In this document: in pieces, positions 1 to 8,715 of the stretch
How the letters are laid out: each line of letters starts with the position of its first letter
Numbering within the stretch: the stretch's first letter is position 1
Assembly: GCF_004785685.1 (NCBI RefSeq)
Contig: NZ_SRPF01000005.1
Coordinates: 124,001-188,000 of the forward strand
Length of the DNA stretch: 64,000 nt
From: Marinobacter confluentis
Lineage (GTDB): Bacteria > Pseudomonadota > Gammaproteobacteria > Pseudomonadales > Oleiphilaceae
Direction of reading: 5' to 3'
Translations under genes and position numbers: made by a program
Notes under the pieces: model-generated
Told to the model about the DNA's origin: nothing
The model's input: only the letters and a program-made list of their open reading frames with translations
Database searches by the model: none

Positions 1-1174
1 CGTAGGCGGCGGCAAGCTCGTTAACCACCACCGACGGCAACAGCTCCAGTGCTTCGAGCTCTCGCAGAATGGTCAGCAACTCCCGCTGCTGGAGCTCCCG
101 GTCACGCCCGCCGCGGATAAGCTGGAACGCCTGCACCACAAACTCGATTTCCCGGATACCACCACTGCCGAGCTTGATGTTGTTCTCCAGCCCCTTACGG
201 CGGACTTCACGGTTGATCATGGATTTCATGCTACGGAGTGATTCAAACGCGCTGAAATCGATGTACTTGCGATAGACAAACGGCTTCAGGCTGTCCATCA
301 GCACCTGTCCTTCACGCTGATCGCCGGCAACTACCCGGGCCTTGACCATGGCGTAGCGTTCCCAGTCACGGCCCTGATCCTGGTAATAGGTTTCCAGAGC
401 AGAAAAACTCAACGCCAGGGCACCGCTCTGGCCGTATGGCCGCAGGCGCATATCCACCCGGAACACAAAGCCATCGGCGGTGATCTGATCTAGCGCCTGA
501 ATCAACTTCTGGCCCAGGCGGGTGAAGAACTGCTGGTTATCGATGGTACGTTTGGCCCCCCGGGTTTCTCCTTTCCCCGGATAGGCGAAAATCAGGTCGA
601 TGTCAGAAGACACATTAAGCTCGTGGCCGCCCAGCTTGCCCATGCCCAGCACAATCAGCGGCTGCGGGCCTTCCTGACCGGTCGCCGGGCTCACCCCCCA
701 GGGCGTGCCGTACTGGGAGCAGCAATCGTCGTAAAGCCAGTCCAGCGCCCCCTGAAGGCAGACATCGGCAAAATCACTGGTCGCTGCCATAGTCTCGGCC
801 AGGTCGGACCAGCGCATCAGATCCCGCCAGATAATCCGGAACTGGATCTCCATTCGAAACTTCCGCAGTGCGCTGTGAAGTTCCTGTTCGCTGCTCACCT
901 GTTCCAGAAACTCCGCCCACCGCTGCCGGAGGTACTGTTCGGTTGTGCGTTCGGTCAGCGGTTGCGACTGACACAGGGCCTGAACCGTTTCGCCATGGGC
1001 CTCAATCGTGCGGCGCAGAAAAATACTGCGGGCAATGGCCTGGGCCGCATCCCGCTCGGAAACGCCACCGTCGGCCGACAGGAACTCAGGCACACCCGTG
1101 GGGAAAACCGATGGCCAGATACCGGCAACCTCTTGCGCCAACGGTTGTGGTAAAGCGCGCCATGGCTCGGACAT
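1..1174 (-). CDS. glnE: Glutamine synthetase adenylyltransferase / adenylyl-removing enzyme, N-terminal part (cut by window edge)
   Basis: Reading back from the ATG at 1172-1174 gives an open frame to base 1, about 391 residues of a protein usually near 950-990. GlnE attaches AMP to, and removes it from, a tyrosine of glutamine synthetase in response to PII. Visible motifs are GMGKLGGHELN (about residues 177-187) followed by SSDIDLIF, the nucleotidyltransferase signature of the N-terminal adenylyl-removing half, and further on NIKLGSGGIREIEF, which is highly typical of the family. An AGGGG sequence lies about 9 bases before the ATG. The catalytic C-terminal adenylylating half is outside the window. 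Its substrate GlnA is encoded 8 kb away, with the target tyrosine present. The gene is divergent from the channel gene, sharing an 81-base gap. Confidence 0.96.
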   Translation of the reverse strand, partial: MSEPWRALPQPLAQEVAGIWPSVFPTGVPEFLSADGGVSERDAAQAIARSIFLRRTIEAHGETVQALCQSQPLTERTTEQYLRQRWAEFLEQVSSEQELHSALRKFRMEIQFRIIWRDLMRWSDLAETMAATSDFADVCLQGALDWLYDDCCSQYGTPWGVSPATGQEGPQPLIVLGMGKLGGHELNVSSDIDLIFAYPGKGETRGAKRTIDNQQFFTRLGQKLIQALDQITADGFVFRVDMRLRPYGQSGALALSFSALETYYQDQGRDWERYAMVKARVVAGDQREGQVLMDSLKPFVYRKYIDFSAFESLRSMKSMINREVRRKGLENNIKLGSGGIREIEFVVQAFQLIRGGRDRELQQRELLTILRELEALELLPSVVVNELAAAY

Positions 1175-1255
1175 AATGCAAACCCCTGTGTGTCTGTTAT
1201 ATTTCGCGTACTGTATAACGAACGCTCCGCCGACTGAACCGCCACAGGAAACTCC

Positions 1256-2449
1256 ATGCAGAGAAACCGCCGGCCACTGAACCCGGAACACCAGCTGTCC
1301 CATCTGCCAATGTCAGGCATGATCCGGGCCCGGATACAGCGGCTGTTCGCTGTTCTCGCTGGCCTGCTGGTGTTCCAGATTCTGCTGATCTGGACCGTTG
1401 AAGACCTCACCCTGTTTGAATCTGCCTGGATGACCATGACGACCCTGGTCACCGTCGGCTACGGCGACTTCGCACCGGAAACCACCGTCGGTCGCCTCAG
1501 CACCATCGTGCTGATGTTCATTTCGGCGATTACCGTGATGACGCTGATCGTCAGTGACTACATCGAGTACCGGTTCTACCGCCGGGAACGCATTTTAACC
1601 GGACGCTGGATATACAAAATGCAAGACCACATAGTGATCATCAATACCCCTCAAACCGGGGGTGAGCAGTACTTCGCCCGTTTCGCTTCGCAGGTCAGGG
1701 CCGTGCCCGGCTATGAAGCCGTACCGATCATGATCCTTACCCGACAGTTTCCCAACGGCCTGCCGCCGGACCTGTCCGACAACGGGCTGGTGCATTTTCA
1801 CGGCTCCGGTAGCGACCCGGTCGCGCTGAAAGCGGTACACGCAGGCAGTGCACGCCACATTATTGTGCTCTCGGCAGATGAAGCAGACCCTGCTTCCGAC
1901 AGCCTGACGTTTGATATTGCCCACCGGTTAAGCGAGTCCAACCTTGGCCACCACGTGACCGTTGAATGCGTGAGCGATGAGAACCGGCCAAGGTTCAAGT
2001 CCGTCGGGGTCAGGACAATCATCAGACCGGTTCGGACTTACCCGGAGATCATGGTGCGCTCGGTGGTGGCTCCGGGAACAGAGCAGGTGCTCGAGGACCT
2101 GTTCAACTATCAGCACGACCACCCCCACCGGTACGAACTCACGCTGGACGATCTTACCTGGGCGGATATTGTCAGTGCCCTGATACGCCATGGGATTGGC
2201 ACCGCACTGGCCTACATCGATGAAAACAATGAAGTCGTCTGCCACCCAGCTGCAGACAGAGAAGTGGAAGGAAAAGGCCTGATCGTGCTGGTGAAATCCA
2301 GCGACACACCGGCAGTAGAGGTCGTTGAAGATGCCCTCCAGAACTACCGGGAGTTCATCCATAAATGGCATGTATTACAGGATGAACAGGCCGCGCGGGA
2401 CCAGGTGGAACAAAAAGGAAAAGAAATCTCACCGGCGCCGGGACACTAA
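1256..2449 (+). CDS. Two-transmembrane potassium channel with RCK/TrkA-N domain
   Basis: 397 residues. One helix at about 28-48, a pore loop carrying the potassium selectivity filter TVGYGD at 66-71, a second helix at about 82-103, then a cytoplasmic Rossmann-type RCK/TrkA-N domain starting near residue 121 (DHIVIIN). Such proteins tetramerise in the inner membrane, and the RCK ring gates potassium flow in response to ligands such as nucleotides or ions; the ligand cannot be read here. The start is supported by AGGAAAC five bases before the ATG, although Met19 and Met22 are possible alternatives just before the first helix. The C-terminus has a charged, probably disordered tail. The stop overlaps the convergent CYTH gene by 4 bases. 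It resembles Kch-like channels, but I do not assign a symbol. Confidence 0.88.
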   Translation: MQRNRRPLNPEHQLSHLPMSGMIRARIQRLFAVLAGLLVFQILLIWTVEDLTLFESAWMTMTTLVTVGYGDFAPETTVGRLSTIVLMFISAITVMTLIVSDYIEYRFYRRERILTGRWIYKMQDHIVIINTPQTGGEQYFARFASQVRAVPGYEAVPIMILTRQFPNGLPPDLSDNGLVHFHGSGSDPVALKAVHAGSARHIIVLSADEADPASDSLTFDIAHRLSESNLGHHVTVECVSDENRPRFKSVGVRTIIRPVRTYPEIMVRSVVAPGTEQVLEDLFNYQHDHPHRYELTLDDLTWADIVSALIRHGIGTALAYIDENNEVVCHPAADREVEGKGLIVLVKSSDTPAVEVVEDALQNYREFIHKWHVLQDEQAARDQVEQKGKEISPAPGH

Positions 2450-3327
2450 AAGCCCTGGACACCGGCGAGGGCTAGCTGGACTCGACCCATCAGCCCATCT
2501 GCAACCAGCTCATTGACCGGTCTGCCTGAGTGCAACTGGGTGAATAAACGCTCAAAGTCTTCAGATACACCAGCTGTTACAGCCGCCCGGCGCAACCTTG
2601 AAATGTCTGCAACGGAGGGGAAAGCGACCCGGCGCAACCAGCAGGCACTCAGGCAATGGAAGAATCCATATACATTCAAGTCGCCAGTGCTTTCAGGGAA
2701 CGGCGATTCAACGCCTGCCAGGTGGTAGCCCTGCTCCGCCTTACTGATCACGTTGAGAAACACCGGCACCGACTCGGCGAGCTTCACCGCCATATCTCTC
2801 AGCGCCGAGGGATTGCCTGACTTCAGTTCGAACTCTATTTCACTCAATGCACTAAGCTGATCGCCACTCAGAATACGGCCCTGATCAATCGCCACTTCCA
2901 CTAGCGTGTCTCTATCCGATCCCGACTCGGTCGCCATCAGCACCTGACGCTCAAAGTTGGTCTCAAACACCGGTTTCAACTGATCAAGGCTCACCTGGTC
3001 GCCAAGCGGCGTTTCCGCCAGCAGCGCCAGATCCAGTTCTGCGGATTCCAACAGCCACTCCCACTCCATCCGGCGATGGCCGCCGTCAACGAAATCCCCT
3101 CGGGTTTTGAGGGTCTGGATAAAACGCGAGCCCTTCTGGCGAACCCGTAAAGCCATGCGTTCGCGATTCAGGGTGAAGCCTGGCGTATCGTAGTAGATGT
3201 TGCGAAGCACCACGGGAGGTGCCGTTTCACAGCCTGTCAGTGTTTCCAGGGCAGCCTTCGCCCGCCCCAGGTCTTGTGGATCAAGGGTCAGTTTTACTTC
3301 CAGCTCGACGTTTGCATCCTGTGCCAT
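2446..3327 (-). CDS. CYTH-domain protein, probable inorganic triphosphatase
   Basis: 293 residues from the ATG at 3327, chosen because GGAG lies 10 bases upstream and because the CYTH signature ExExK (ELEVK, residues 8-12) then sits at the extreme N-terminus as usual. A TTG start 36 bases upstream is also open. CYTH enzymes form a beta-tunnel that binds triphosphates with divalent metal; the YgiF/NE1496 branch hydrolyses inorganic triphosphate. The pattern RNIYYDTPGF, ALRVRQKG and QTLKTRG is as expected. E. coli YgiF is 433 residues with a C-terminal CHAD helical domain. Here only about 100 residues follow the CYTH core, so CHAD is absent or reduced. It converges on the channel gene with a 4-base overlap. 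Confidence 0.85.
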   Translation of the reverse strand: MAQDANVELEVKLTLDPQDLGRAKAALETLTGCETAPPVVLRNIYYDTPGFTLNRERMALRVRQKGSRFIQTLKTRGDFVDGGHRRMEWEWLLESAELDLALLAETPLGDQVSLDQLKPVFETNFERQVLMATESGSDRDTLVEVAIDQGRILSGDQLSALSEIEFELKSGNPSALRDMAVKLAESVPVFLNVISKAEQGYHLAGVESPFPESTGDLNVYGFFHCLSACWLRRVAFPSVADISRLRRAAVTAGVSEDFERLFTQLHSGRPVNELVADGLMGRVQLALAGVQGF

Positions 3328-3371
3328 CGGCTTTCTACTCCGAAACGGTAGTGTGTGTTTCAAAAAGGCAT

Positions 3372-3402
3372 AAAAAAACCGGCTCCCGAAGGAGCCGGTT
3401 TT
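3372..3402 (-). terminator. Rho-independent terminator of the porin gene
   Basis: AAAACCGGCTCC and GGAGCCGGTTTT form a perfect 12-bp stem around a 4-base loop. On the minus strand the stem runs into a T-rich tail. It lies 26 bases beyond the porin stop. Confidence 0.9.
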
Positions 3403-3427
3403 CAGCTTACTTTATCTGATTCAGAGA

Positions 3428-4480
3428 TCAGAAGTAGTAAACAGCACCAACGTTCAGTTCGTTGATTTCTTCGTCGTCACCGCCAGTAGTGGCGATGTTC
3501 GCAGAGCTGTTGTCGTTGTTACGACGGACCGCTTCGGTGTAGACGTAAAGGTTGTCAGACACGTTGTGCAGAGCCTGCAGGGTGATTACGTCAACTTCCA
3601 GATCGGAAGTGTCCGCTTCAGCGATTTCGTAAGCTGCACGGAAGGTATTGGCACCCAGGTTGTAGGTAGCCATTACACCGAACTGATCACGACCTTCTTC
3701 GCCGTCCAGTTCAAAGTCGCCGTTTTCAGCGCCGTCCAGACCAGCACGGGTGTCGTAATAGGCGTCAAGTACCAGCGCATCGATGGCGTACTCAAGCGCA
3801 ACACCGTAGCTGTTCTCGTTGCTGGTGTCGGCATTGCCGTCGTTGGAGTCCATGACCAGTGACGCAGTCAGGCCTGCAGCGCTGTAGCTTACGCCGAGCT
3901 GGTAAGGACGCTCTTCGTCGTTGGTTCCGTAGGAGCTATCGCCGTCGCCCTGGATCTGAACAGCGCCGCTGAAGGTCAGGCCGCCGAAGCTTGGAGACAT
4001 GTACTGGATCAGGTCGCCTTCACCGGTGGTGTAGCTGGCGTAGGGGTTCAGACCAGCGTACTCGAACACCCAGTTACCGTAGTCACCCAGCTGTGATTCG
4101 TAGATGGAATCGTCAGAACCGATCCACACCTGACCAAAGCTGTCGCCGCGAACACCAATGTAGGCTTCATCCAGATCGGTCAGGCCGTTACCAGCGCCTT
4201 TCTCGTCTGCTGCAGCAACTTCCATCTCGATCTTCAAGAAAGCTTCGACGCCCGGCGTAATAGCGTGCTGGTGAGTCAGACCAACGGTGGTGCCGTTGTC
4301 AGCGTGCTGGCTGGACGATCCACCGCGTCCGTCAGCGTTGGGCTGATCGATATCAGAATCGTTGTAGTTGTAAACGTACTGAATGTTACCGTAGAAGGTA
4401 GGCATGTTCATATCTTGAGCAACAGCAGCGCCTGAGAAGGTTGCGGCGGCAATTGCAGAAGCGAGGAGCGATTTTTTCAT
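3428..4480 (-). CDS. Gram-negative outer-membrane porin (OmpC/Porin_4-like)
   Basis: 350 residues from the ATG at 4478-4480, preceded by AAGGA at normal spacing; an in-frame upstream extension would bury the signal peptide. Residues 1-21 are a classic Sec signal peptide (MKKSLLAS...AVA), followed by a beta-strand-rich, strongly acidic mature chain that ends in Tyr-Tyr-Phe, the C-terminal aromatic expected for BAM-dependent insertion. The general trimeric 16-strand porin family is the best match. The mature protein begins with a typical first strand (TFYGNIQYVY). The abundance of Asp and Glu argues against an anion-selective phosphate porin, although a candidate Pho box lies upstream. It is probably monocistronic, with its own terminator. 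Confidence 0.9.
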   Translation of the reverse strand: MKKSLLASAIAAATFSGAAVAQDMNMPTFYGNIQYVYNYNDSDIDQPNADGRGGSSSQHADNGTTVGLTHQHAITPGVEAFLKIEMEVAAADEKGAGNGLTDLDEAYIGVRGDSFGQVWIGSDDSIYESQLGDYGNWVFEYAGLNPYASYTTGEGDLIQYMSPSFGGLTFSGAVQIQGDGDSSYGTNDEERPYQLGVSYSAAGLTASLVMDSNDGNADTSNENSYGVALEYAIDALVLDAYYDTRAGLDGAENGDFELDGEEGRDQFGVMATYNLGANTFRAAYEIAEADTSDLEVDVITLQALHNVSDNLYVYTEAVRRNNDNSSANIATTGGDDEEINELNVGAVYYF

Positions 4481-4586
4481 GTTGCGTCTTCCTTTTTGAG
4501 TTAACTCAGGTTTGAGCGACGGGTCATTTTCCCGGTCTTCAGACTTCACCAGGCGTGCTGGATGAACCCTATCCTGTGCGAAAAGC

Positions 4587-4604
4587 ATGACATTTCCATG
4601 ACAT
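4587..4604 (-). promoter_or_regulatory. Candidate Pho box upstream of the porin
   Basis: On the minus strand ATGTCAT-GGAA-ATGTCAT: two identical 7-base repeats with 11-base periodicity, close to the PhoB consensus CTGTCAT-4-CTGTCAT. It ends 107 bases before the porin ATG. Downstream on the same strand a weak -10-like CAGGATAGG follows after about 10 bases. This is a sequence match only. Confidence 0.4.
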
Positions 4605-5018
4605 GCCGTTCACCAGTCTTTTTCGTTTTTGTGTTCATCGTTTTCTGATTGAACATCGAGCGCACTGCGCCTTTTTCTGTCAAATACTTACAGCTTGTTG
4701 TTCACAAACTGCGTTACGCTCTTTGTAATACAGGACCTTTGCTAATGCAAATTTCCATTACGGCCTTTTTAGCTCATTTTGAAGCAATAATGCAATGCTT
4801 TATGACATTACAGCTCGCAAGACAGCCAGCGCCCAAACTTGGGGCTAATCTTACAAATCCGGGGCCAGTTTGAGTTAATTCTTTTAAAAACAGCATTTTG
4901 CGAAGAAAAACCTTTGTGCCACGGGTTCTGAGCTCTGGCTGGCACTGCGGTTCACGCACCAGAAGCGAACGCAAGAAACCATAGCGCATCATCGCAGTGC
5001 AACCATCCGACCATCGTC
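4605..5018. other. Intergenic stretch between dtd stop and porin promoter, no gene seen
   Basis: AT-richer than its surroundings. It holds a TTGACA -35-like hexamer on the minus strand (complement of 4678-4683) without a convincing -10 partner. Two short open frames (4649-4873 plus and 4774-5022 minus) have no plausible ribosome binding site and no recognisable family. No clear terminator for dtd was found. Confidence 0.5.
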
Positions 5019-5468
5019 TCACTCAGCTGACTCCAGCATAAAAGTTACAGGCCCGTTATTCGTCAGGGAAACCTGCATATCCGCACCAAACTGACCAGCG
5101 GCCACACGAGACTCACCCAGAAGCGATTGCGCATCGTCAATAAACTGCTCGTAGAGAGATCGTGCTTCATCCGGTGCTGCCGCGGCGGAAAAACCAGGAC
5201 GGTTTCCGGAACGGGTGTCGGCAGCCAGTGTAAATTGAGGCACGACAAGAAGTGAGCCGCCGGCATCGGCAACACTTAGGTTCATGCGGCCAGCGTCATC
5301 GGGGAACACGCGATAGCGAACAATCCGCCTGCACAGACGCTTTGCGCTTTCACTGTTGTCGTTCTTTTCAACACCGAGAAACAGAAGCAGTCCCTGCTCA
5401 ATCTGACTTATCCGGACACCGTCAACGCTAACGTCTGCGCTGGTTACTCGCTGGATCAGTCCTTTCAT
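5019..5468 (-). CDS. dtd: D-aminoacyl-tRNA deacylase
   Basis: 149 residues, normal family length (about 145). DTD hydrolyses D-amino acids (and glycine from mischarged tRNA-Ala) off tRNA in the cytoplasm, as a proofreading step. The two catalytic-pocket motifs are visible: PQFTLAADT at 77-85 and TNNGPVTF at 136-143, the latter carrying the cross-subunit Gly-cisPro. The first motif is usually SQFTL; here Pro replaces Ser, while Gln, Phe and Thr80 are kept. GGGAAG precedes the ATG. It lies 53 bases downstream of pip on the same strand and is probably cotranscribed with it, a common pip-dtd pairing. Confidence 0.95.
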   Translation of the reverse strand: MKGLIQRVTSADVSVDGVRISQIEQGLLLFLGVEKNDNSESAKRLCRRIVRYRVFPDDAGRMNLSVADAGGSLLVVPQFTLAADTRSGNRPGFSAAAAPDEARSLYEQFIDDAQSLLGESRVAAGQFGADMQVSLTNNGPVTFMLESAE

Positions 5469-5521
5469 TAACTTCCCTATTCAGAGGGGGTCTAAACTTT
5501 GCGCCCGAGAGTGTAGGCGGG

Positions 5522-6490
5522 TCAGCTCCGGTTCGCAAGGTTTTTGATGCGTTCTGCAACTTCATCAACCGCCCGCACCAGCGCATCCACAATCGCCGGC
5601 TCTGACGCCGAATGCCCGGCATCCCGAATAATCTGCAGCTCTGCTTCCGGCCAGGCCTTGCTGAGGGCAAGTGCGTTATCCAGCGGGCACACCATGTCAT
5701 ACCGGCCATGGACAATAATGCCCGGGATGTCCTTCAGCTTCTGTGCATTCCGGATAATCTGATCCGGCTCGAGAAACGCATGATTCATGAAGTAGTGGCA
5801 TTCTATCCGTGCCAGGGCAATGGCCACATGGGGATGACCAAAATGCTCAACCACTCTCGGATTTGGGTGCAGGGTTGCGCAGCGGCCTTCCCAGATTGAC
5901 CAGGCTTTGGCGGCCTGAATCTGCTCAAGCTCATTGGCGCTGGTCAATCTTTGATAATAGGCGCTGACCATGTCGGACTGCTCCGGCTCCGGAATCTGGG
6001 CCAGAAAATCCTGCCAGTAATCCGGAAAAACGCGGCTTGCCCCGTACTGATAAAACCACTCAATATCCTCCGGTCGACACAGGAAAATGCCGCGCAACAC
6101 AAGGCCAGACACATGCTCCGGATACGTCTGCGCGTAAACCAGGGACAGGGTCGATCCCCAACTACCGCCAAACAGCATCCAGCGGTCAATGCCGAGGAAA
6201 TTGCGAATCACCTCGATATCCGCGACCAGGGTCTGGGTGGTATTGCCCTCCAGTTCCGCCAGCGGCTGGGAACGCCCGGCCCCGCGCTGGTCCATCAGAA
6301 TGATCCGGTAGCGCTCCGCATCGAAAAACCGCCGATGATAATCCTCGCAGCCGCCGCCAGGGCCGCCGTGCACCACCAGCACCGGAATGCCGTCAGGGTT
6401 GCCGCTTTCCTCCACGTAGAGTTCATGTGGCGGATCTACCGCAATGCGGTGCTGAGCGTTAGGCTTGATTTCGGGGTAGAGGGTCAGCAT
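5522..6490 (-). CDS. pip: Proline iminopeptidase (prolyl aminopeptidase, alpha/beta hydrolase)
   Basis: 322 residues, the usual size for the family (about 315-320). It removes N-terminal proline from peptides in the cytoplasm. Visible features are HGGPGGG (oxyanion-hole loop, residues 41-47), DQRGAGRS, the nucleophile elbow GGSWGS with Ser110, a late Asp in GRYDMVCP and the catalytic His in DAGHSASEP. The start has GGAG six bases upstream. It is the first gene of a likely two-gene unit with dtd. Confidence 0.95.
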   Translation of the reverse strand: MLTLYPEIKPNAQHRIAVDPPHELYVEESGNPDGIPVLVVHGGPGGGCEDYHRRFFDAERYRIILMDQRGAGRSQPLAELEGNTTQTLVADIEVIRNFLGIDRWMLFGGSWGSTLSLVYAQTYPEHVSGLVLRGIFLCRPEDIEWFYQYGASRVFPDYWQDFLAQIPEPEQSDMVSAYYQRLTSANELEQIQAAKAWSIWEGRCATLHPNPRVVEHFGHPHVAIALARIECHYFMNHAFLEPDQIIRNAQKLKDIPGIIVHGRYDMVCPLDNALALSKAWPEAELQIIRDAGHSASEPAIVDALVRAVDEVAERIKNLANRS

Positions 6491-6545
6491 GGCAAACTCC
6501 GTTTCGGGGGTAACGAAAGTCTAGCTGAGATTCGGGAGGCAGGTT

Positions 6546-6575
6546 GGGGTCTGACCCCGTTCGGGGTCAGACCCC
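6546..6575. repeat. 13-bp perfect palindrome GGGGTCTGACCCC / GGGGTCAGACCCC
   Basis: Two 13-base arms flank GTTC between the pip start and the typA stop. Each arm is itself nearly self-complementary. On the plus strand a CTTTTA run follows; on the minus strand (typA direction) there is no T-tract, so it is a poor intrinsic terminator for typA. The GGGTCAGACCCC string recurs in many gammaproteobacterial genomes and is often linked to Y1-type transposases; that link is recalled knowledge and was not checked here. Confidence 0.55.
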
Positions 6576-6598
6576 CTTTTACCGGGGCCAATCAGGCT

Positions 6599-8410
6599 TT
6601 ATTTCTTGTGCGCGCGTTTACGCTCGTTCTCTGTCAGCAGCTTCTTACGCAGTCGAAGCGACTTGGGCGTGACTTCCACCAGCTCATCGTCGTCAATGAA
6701 CTCAAGCGCCTGCTCAAGGGTGTGCTTGATCGGCGGAACCAGAGCAATCACCTCGTCTTTACCGGATGCGCGCATGTTATCGAGCTTCTTGCCCTTGGTC
6801 GGGTTGACCACAAGATCGTTTTCACGGCTGTGGATACCGCAAAGCTGACCTTCGTAGATTTCCTGGCCGGGATCGAGGAAGAGCTTGCCGCGACTCTGCA
6901 GGGTTTCCAGCGAGTAAGTCAGGGCTGTACCCGTTGCCATGGAGACCAGCACGCCATTCTGGCGGCTGGTGACGTCACCCACCTTGATCGGGCCATAGTG
7001 GCTGAACGTTGACGTCAGGATACCGCTACCCGACGTCATCGTCAGGAAGGTGTTCCGGAAACCGATCAGACCACGGGCCGGGATGGTGTAGTCCAGGCGC
7101 ATACGGCCCTTTCCATCCGGAACCATGTTGGTCATATCGCCACGGCGCAGGCCCATCTGGTCCATAACGGCGCCCTGGTGCTGCTCTTCGATATCCACGA
7201 TCACGTTTTCGTAGGGCTCCTGCTTTACGCCATCGATCTCACGGATAACCACTTCCGGACGACCGACAGCCAGCTCGAAGTTCTCGCGACGCATGTTCTC
7301 AATCAGTACCGACAGGTGAAGCTCGCCACGGCCGGATACCTTGAACTTGTCTGCCGATTCGCCTTCCTCAACCCGCAGGGCTACGTTGTGCAGCAATTCT
7401 TTTTCAAGTCGTTCCTTGATGTTACGGCTGGTCACGAACTTGCCTTCTTTACCGGCGAAGGGTGAATCGTTGACCTGGAACGTCATGGATACGGTGGGCT
7501 CGTCAACGGTCAAAGGAGGCAGCGCTTCAACGTTGGACTGGTCGCACAGCGTGTCAGAGATAAACAGTGAGTCCATACCGCTGACGCAGACGATATCGCC
7601 TGCCTGGGCTTCTTCGACTTCCACGCGATGAAGGCCGGAATGGCCCATGATTTTCAGGATCCGGCCATTACGCTTCTTGCCATCAGCCCCAATCGCAGTG
7701 ACCGGCGAGTTAGTTTTTACCTTGCCCCGGGCAATCCGGCCAATACCGATCACACCCAGGAAGCTGCTGTAATCCAGCTGGGAAATCTGCATCTGGAAGG
7801 GGCCGTTTGGATCAACGTCAGGCGCTGGCACGTGATCCACGATGGACTGAAAGACCGCATCCATGTTGTCGTCAAGCTTTTCATGGTCCAGTCCGGCAAT
7901 GCCGTTCAGGGCGCTGGCGAATACAATGGGGAAGTCCAGTTGTTCATCAGTAGCGCCAAGATTATCAAACAGATCGAAAACCTGATCCACAACCCAGTCA
8001 GGGCGGGCGCCGGGGCGGTCAATCTTGTTCACCACCAGTATCGGGCGCAATCCGGCCGCAAACGCTTTTTGGGTGACGAAACGGGTCTGCGGCATGGGGC
8101 CGTCGATGGAGTCCACCACCAGCAGCACACAATCAACCATGCTCATAACCCGCTCGACTTCACCACCAAAATCCGCGTGGCCGGGGGTGTCAACGATGTT
8201 GATGTTGTAGTCGTGCCATTTCAGCGCCGTGTTTTTGGCGAGGATGGTAATGCCCCGTTCCTTCTCCTGGTCATTGGAGTCCATGACCCGCTCGTTCTCG
8301 AGCTCTTTGCGGTCAAGAGTGCCAGACTGGCGCAGCAGCTGGTCAACCAGTGTGGTTTTGCCATGGTCGACGTGGGCGATAATGGCGACGTTACGTAGTT
8401 TCTCAATCAC
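6599..8410 (-). CDS. typA: Ribosome-associated GTPase TypA/BipA
   Basis: 603 residues from a GTG at 8408-8410, preceded by AGGA eight bases upstream. The open frame extends to 8578, but the extension has no family similarity, and the protein then begins (V/M)IEKLRN as in other BipA proteins (E. coli 607). TypA is an EF-G-like translational GTPase that binds the 70S ribosome and assists 50S assembly, especially in the cold or under stress. It shows G1 AHVDHGKTT, switch region [20 protein letters not shown]-like domains III and V, and a Lys/Arg-rich C-terminal tail. It is divergent from glnA, as is often seen in gammaproteobacteria (glnA-typA). Confidence 0.97.
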   Translation of the reverse strand: MIEKLRNVAIIAHVDHGKTTLVDQLLRQSGTLDRKELENERVMDSNDQEKERGITILAKNTALKWHDYNINIVDTPGHADFGGEVERVMSMVDCVLLVVDSIDGPMPQTRFVTQKAFAAGLRPILVVNKIDRPGARPDWVVDQVFDLFDNLGATDEQLDFPIVFASALNGIAGLDHEKLDDNMDAVFQSIVDHVPAPDVDPNGPFQMQISQLDYSSFLGVIGIGRIARGKVKTNSPVTAIGADGKKRNGRILKIMGHSGLHRVEVEEAQAGDIVCVSGMDSLFISDTLCDQSNVEALPPLTVDEPTVSMTFQVNDSPFAGKEGKFVTSRNIKERLEKELLHNVALRVEEGESADKFKVSGRGELHLSVLIENMRRENFELAVGRPEVVIREIDGVKQEPYENVIVDIEEQHQGAVMDQMGLRRGDMTNMVPDGKGRMRLDYTIPARGLIGFRNTFLTMTSGSGILTSTFSHYGPIKVGDVTSRQNGVLVSMATGTALTYSLETLQSRGKLFLDPGQEIYEGQLCGIHSRENDLVVNPTKGKKLDNMRASGKDEVIALVPPIKHTLEQALEFIDDDELVEVTPKSLRLRKKLLTENERKRAHKK

Positions 8411-8487
8411 AACTTTAATCCTGAAAAATGCACCACCGGCGCGAAAACCGTTGGGGCGAAAATAGTGGTGGAAATTGGTGGCGCGCA

Positions 8488-8499
8488 GTATATAGCAAT
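8488..8499 (-). promoter_or_regulatory. Possible extended -10 promoter for typA
   Basis: On the minus strand TTGCTATATACTG carries a TGCTATATA extended -10-like element about 78 bases before the typA GTG. No good -35 hexamer is seen at 17 bases, so the call is tentative. Confidence 0.33.
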
Positions 8500-8568
8500 A
8501 GTGCTGACGTTTATATGACCAATCGCGTCTGCCAGCCCGATGCCTCAGGCTTTTTGGCGACGCCTTGT

Positions 8569-8610
8569 TTTGGTGCAATAAATGGGAGTTCGCACCAAAT
8601 TAACGCACCA
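8569..8610 (+). promoter_or_regulatory. Cluster of NtrC-like half-sites upstream of glnA
   Basis: TTTGGTGC (8569-8576) and GCACCAAA (8592-8599) form an 8-bp inverted repeat, and a further GCACCA follows at 8605-8610. GCACCA/TGGTGC is the NtrC half-site, but the half-sites point outward relative to the enteric consensus GCACCA-N3-TGGTGC. The cluster lies about 130-170 bases upstream of the predicted sigma54 start, a normal enhancer distance. The motif TTTTGGTGCAA is shared exactly with the site before ntrB. Confidence 0.55.
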
Positions 8611-8715
8611 CAACAGGGCGGGCATCAGCCACAAACCGGTGCGTCCGCGCCAAAAAAGCTCGAAACCCCTTGAACTGCGCAGTTCTGGCGCATCAGCCCC
8701 GACTGCCCGAAAAAC

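Noticed and set aside
4649..4873. 74-codon plus-strand frame upstream of the porin
   Set aside because: No ribosome binding site, and it lies in the AT-rich porin upstream region.
4774..5022. 82-codon minus-strand frame between dtd and the porin
   Set aside because: Would start with GTG overlapping the dtd stop, has no recognisable domain, and its composition is unlike neighbouring genes.
5951..7012. 353-codon plus-strand frame across pip and typA
   Set aside because: Spans the start of one real gene, a palindrome and the end of another; it is a shadow.
8411..8578. N-terminal extension of TypA
   Set aside because: No homology to BipA; the GTG at 8410 has a ribosome site and the expected N-terminus.
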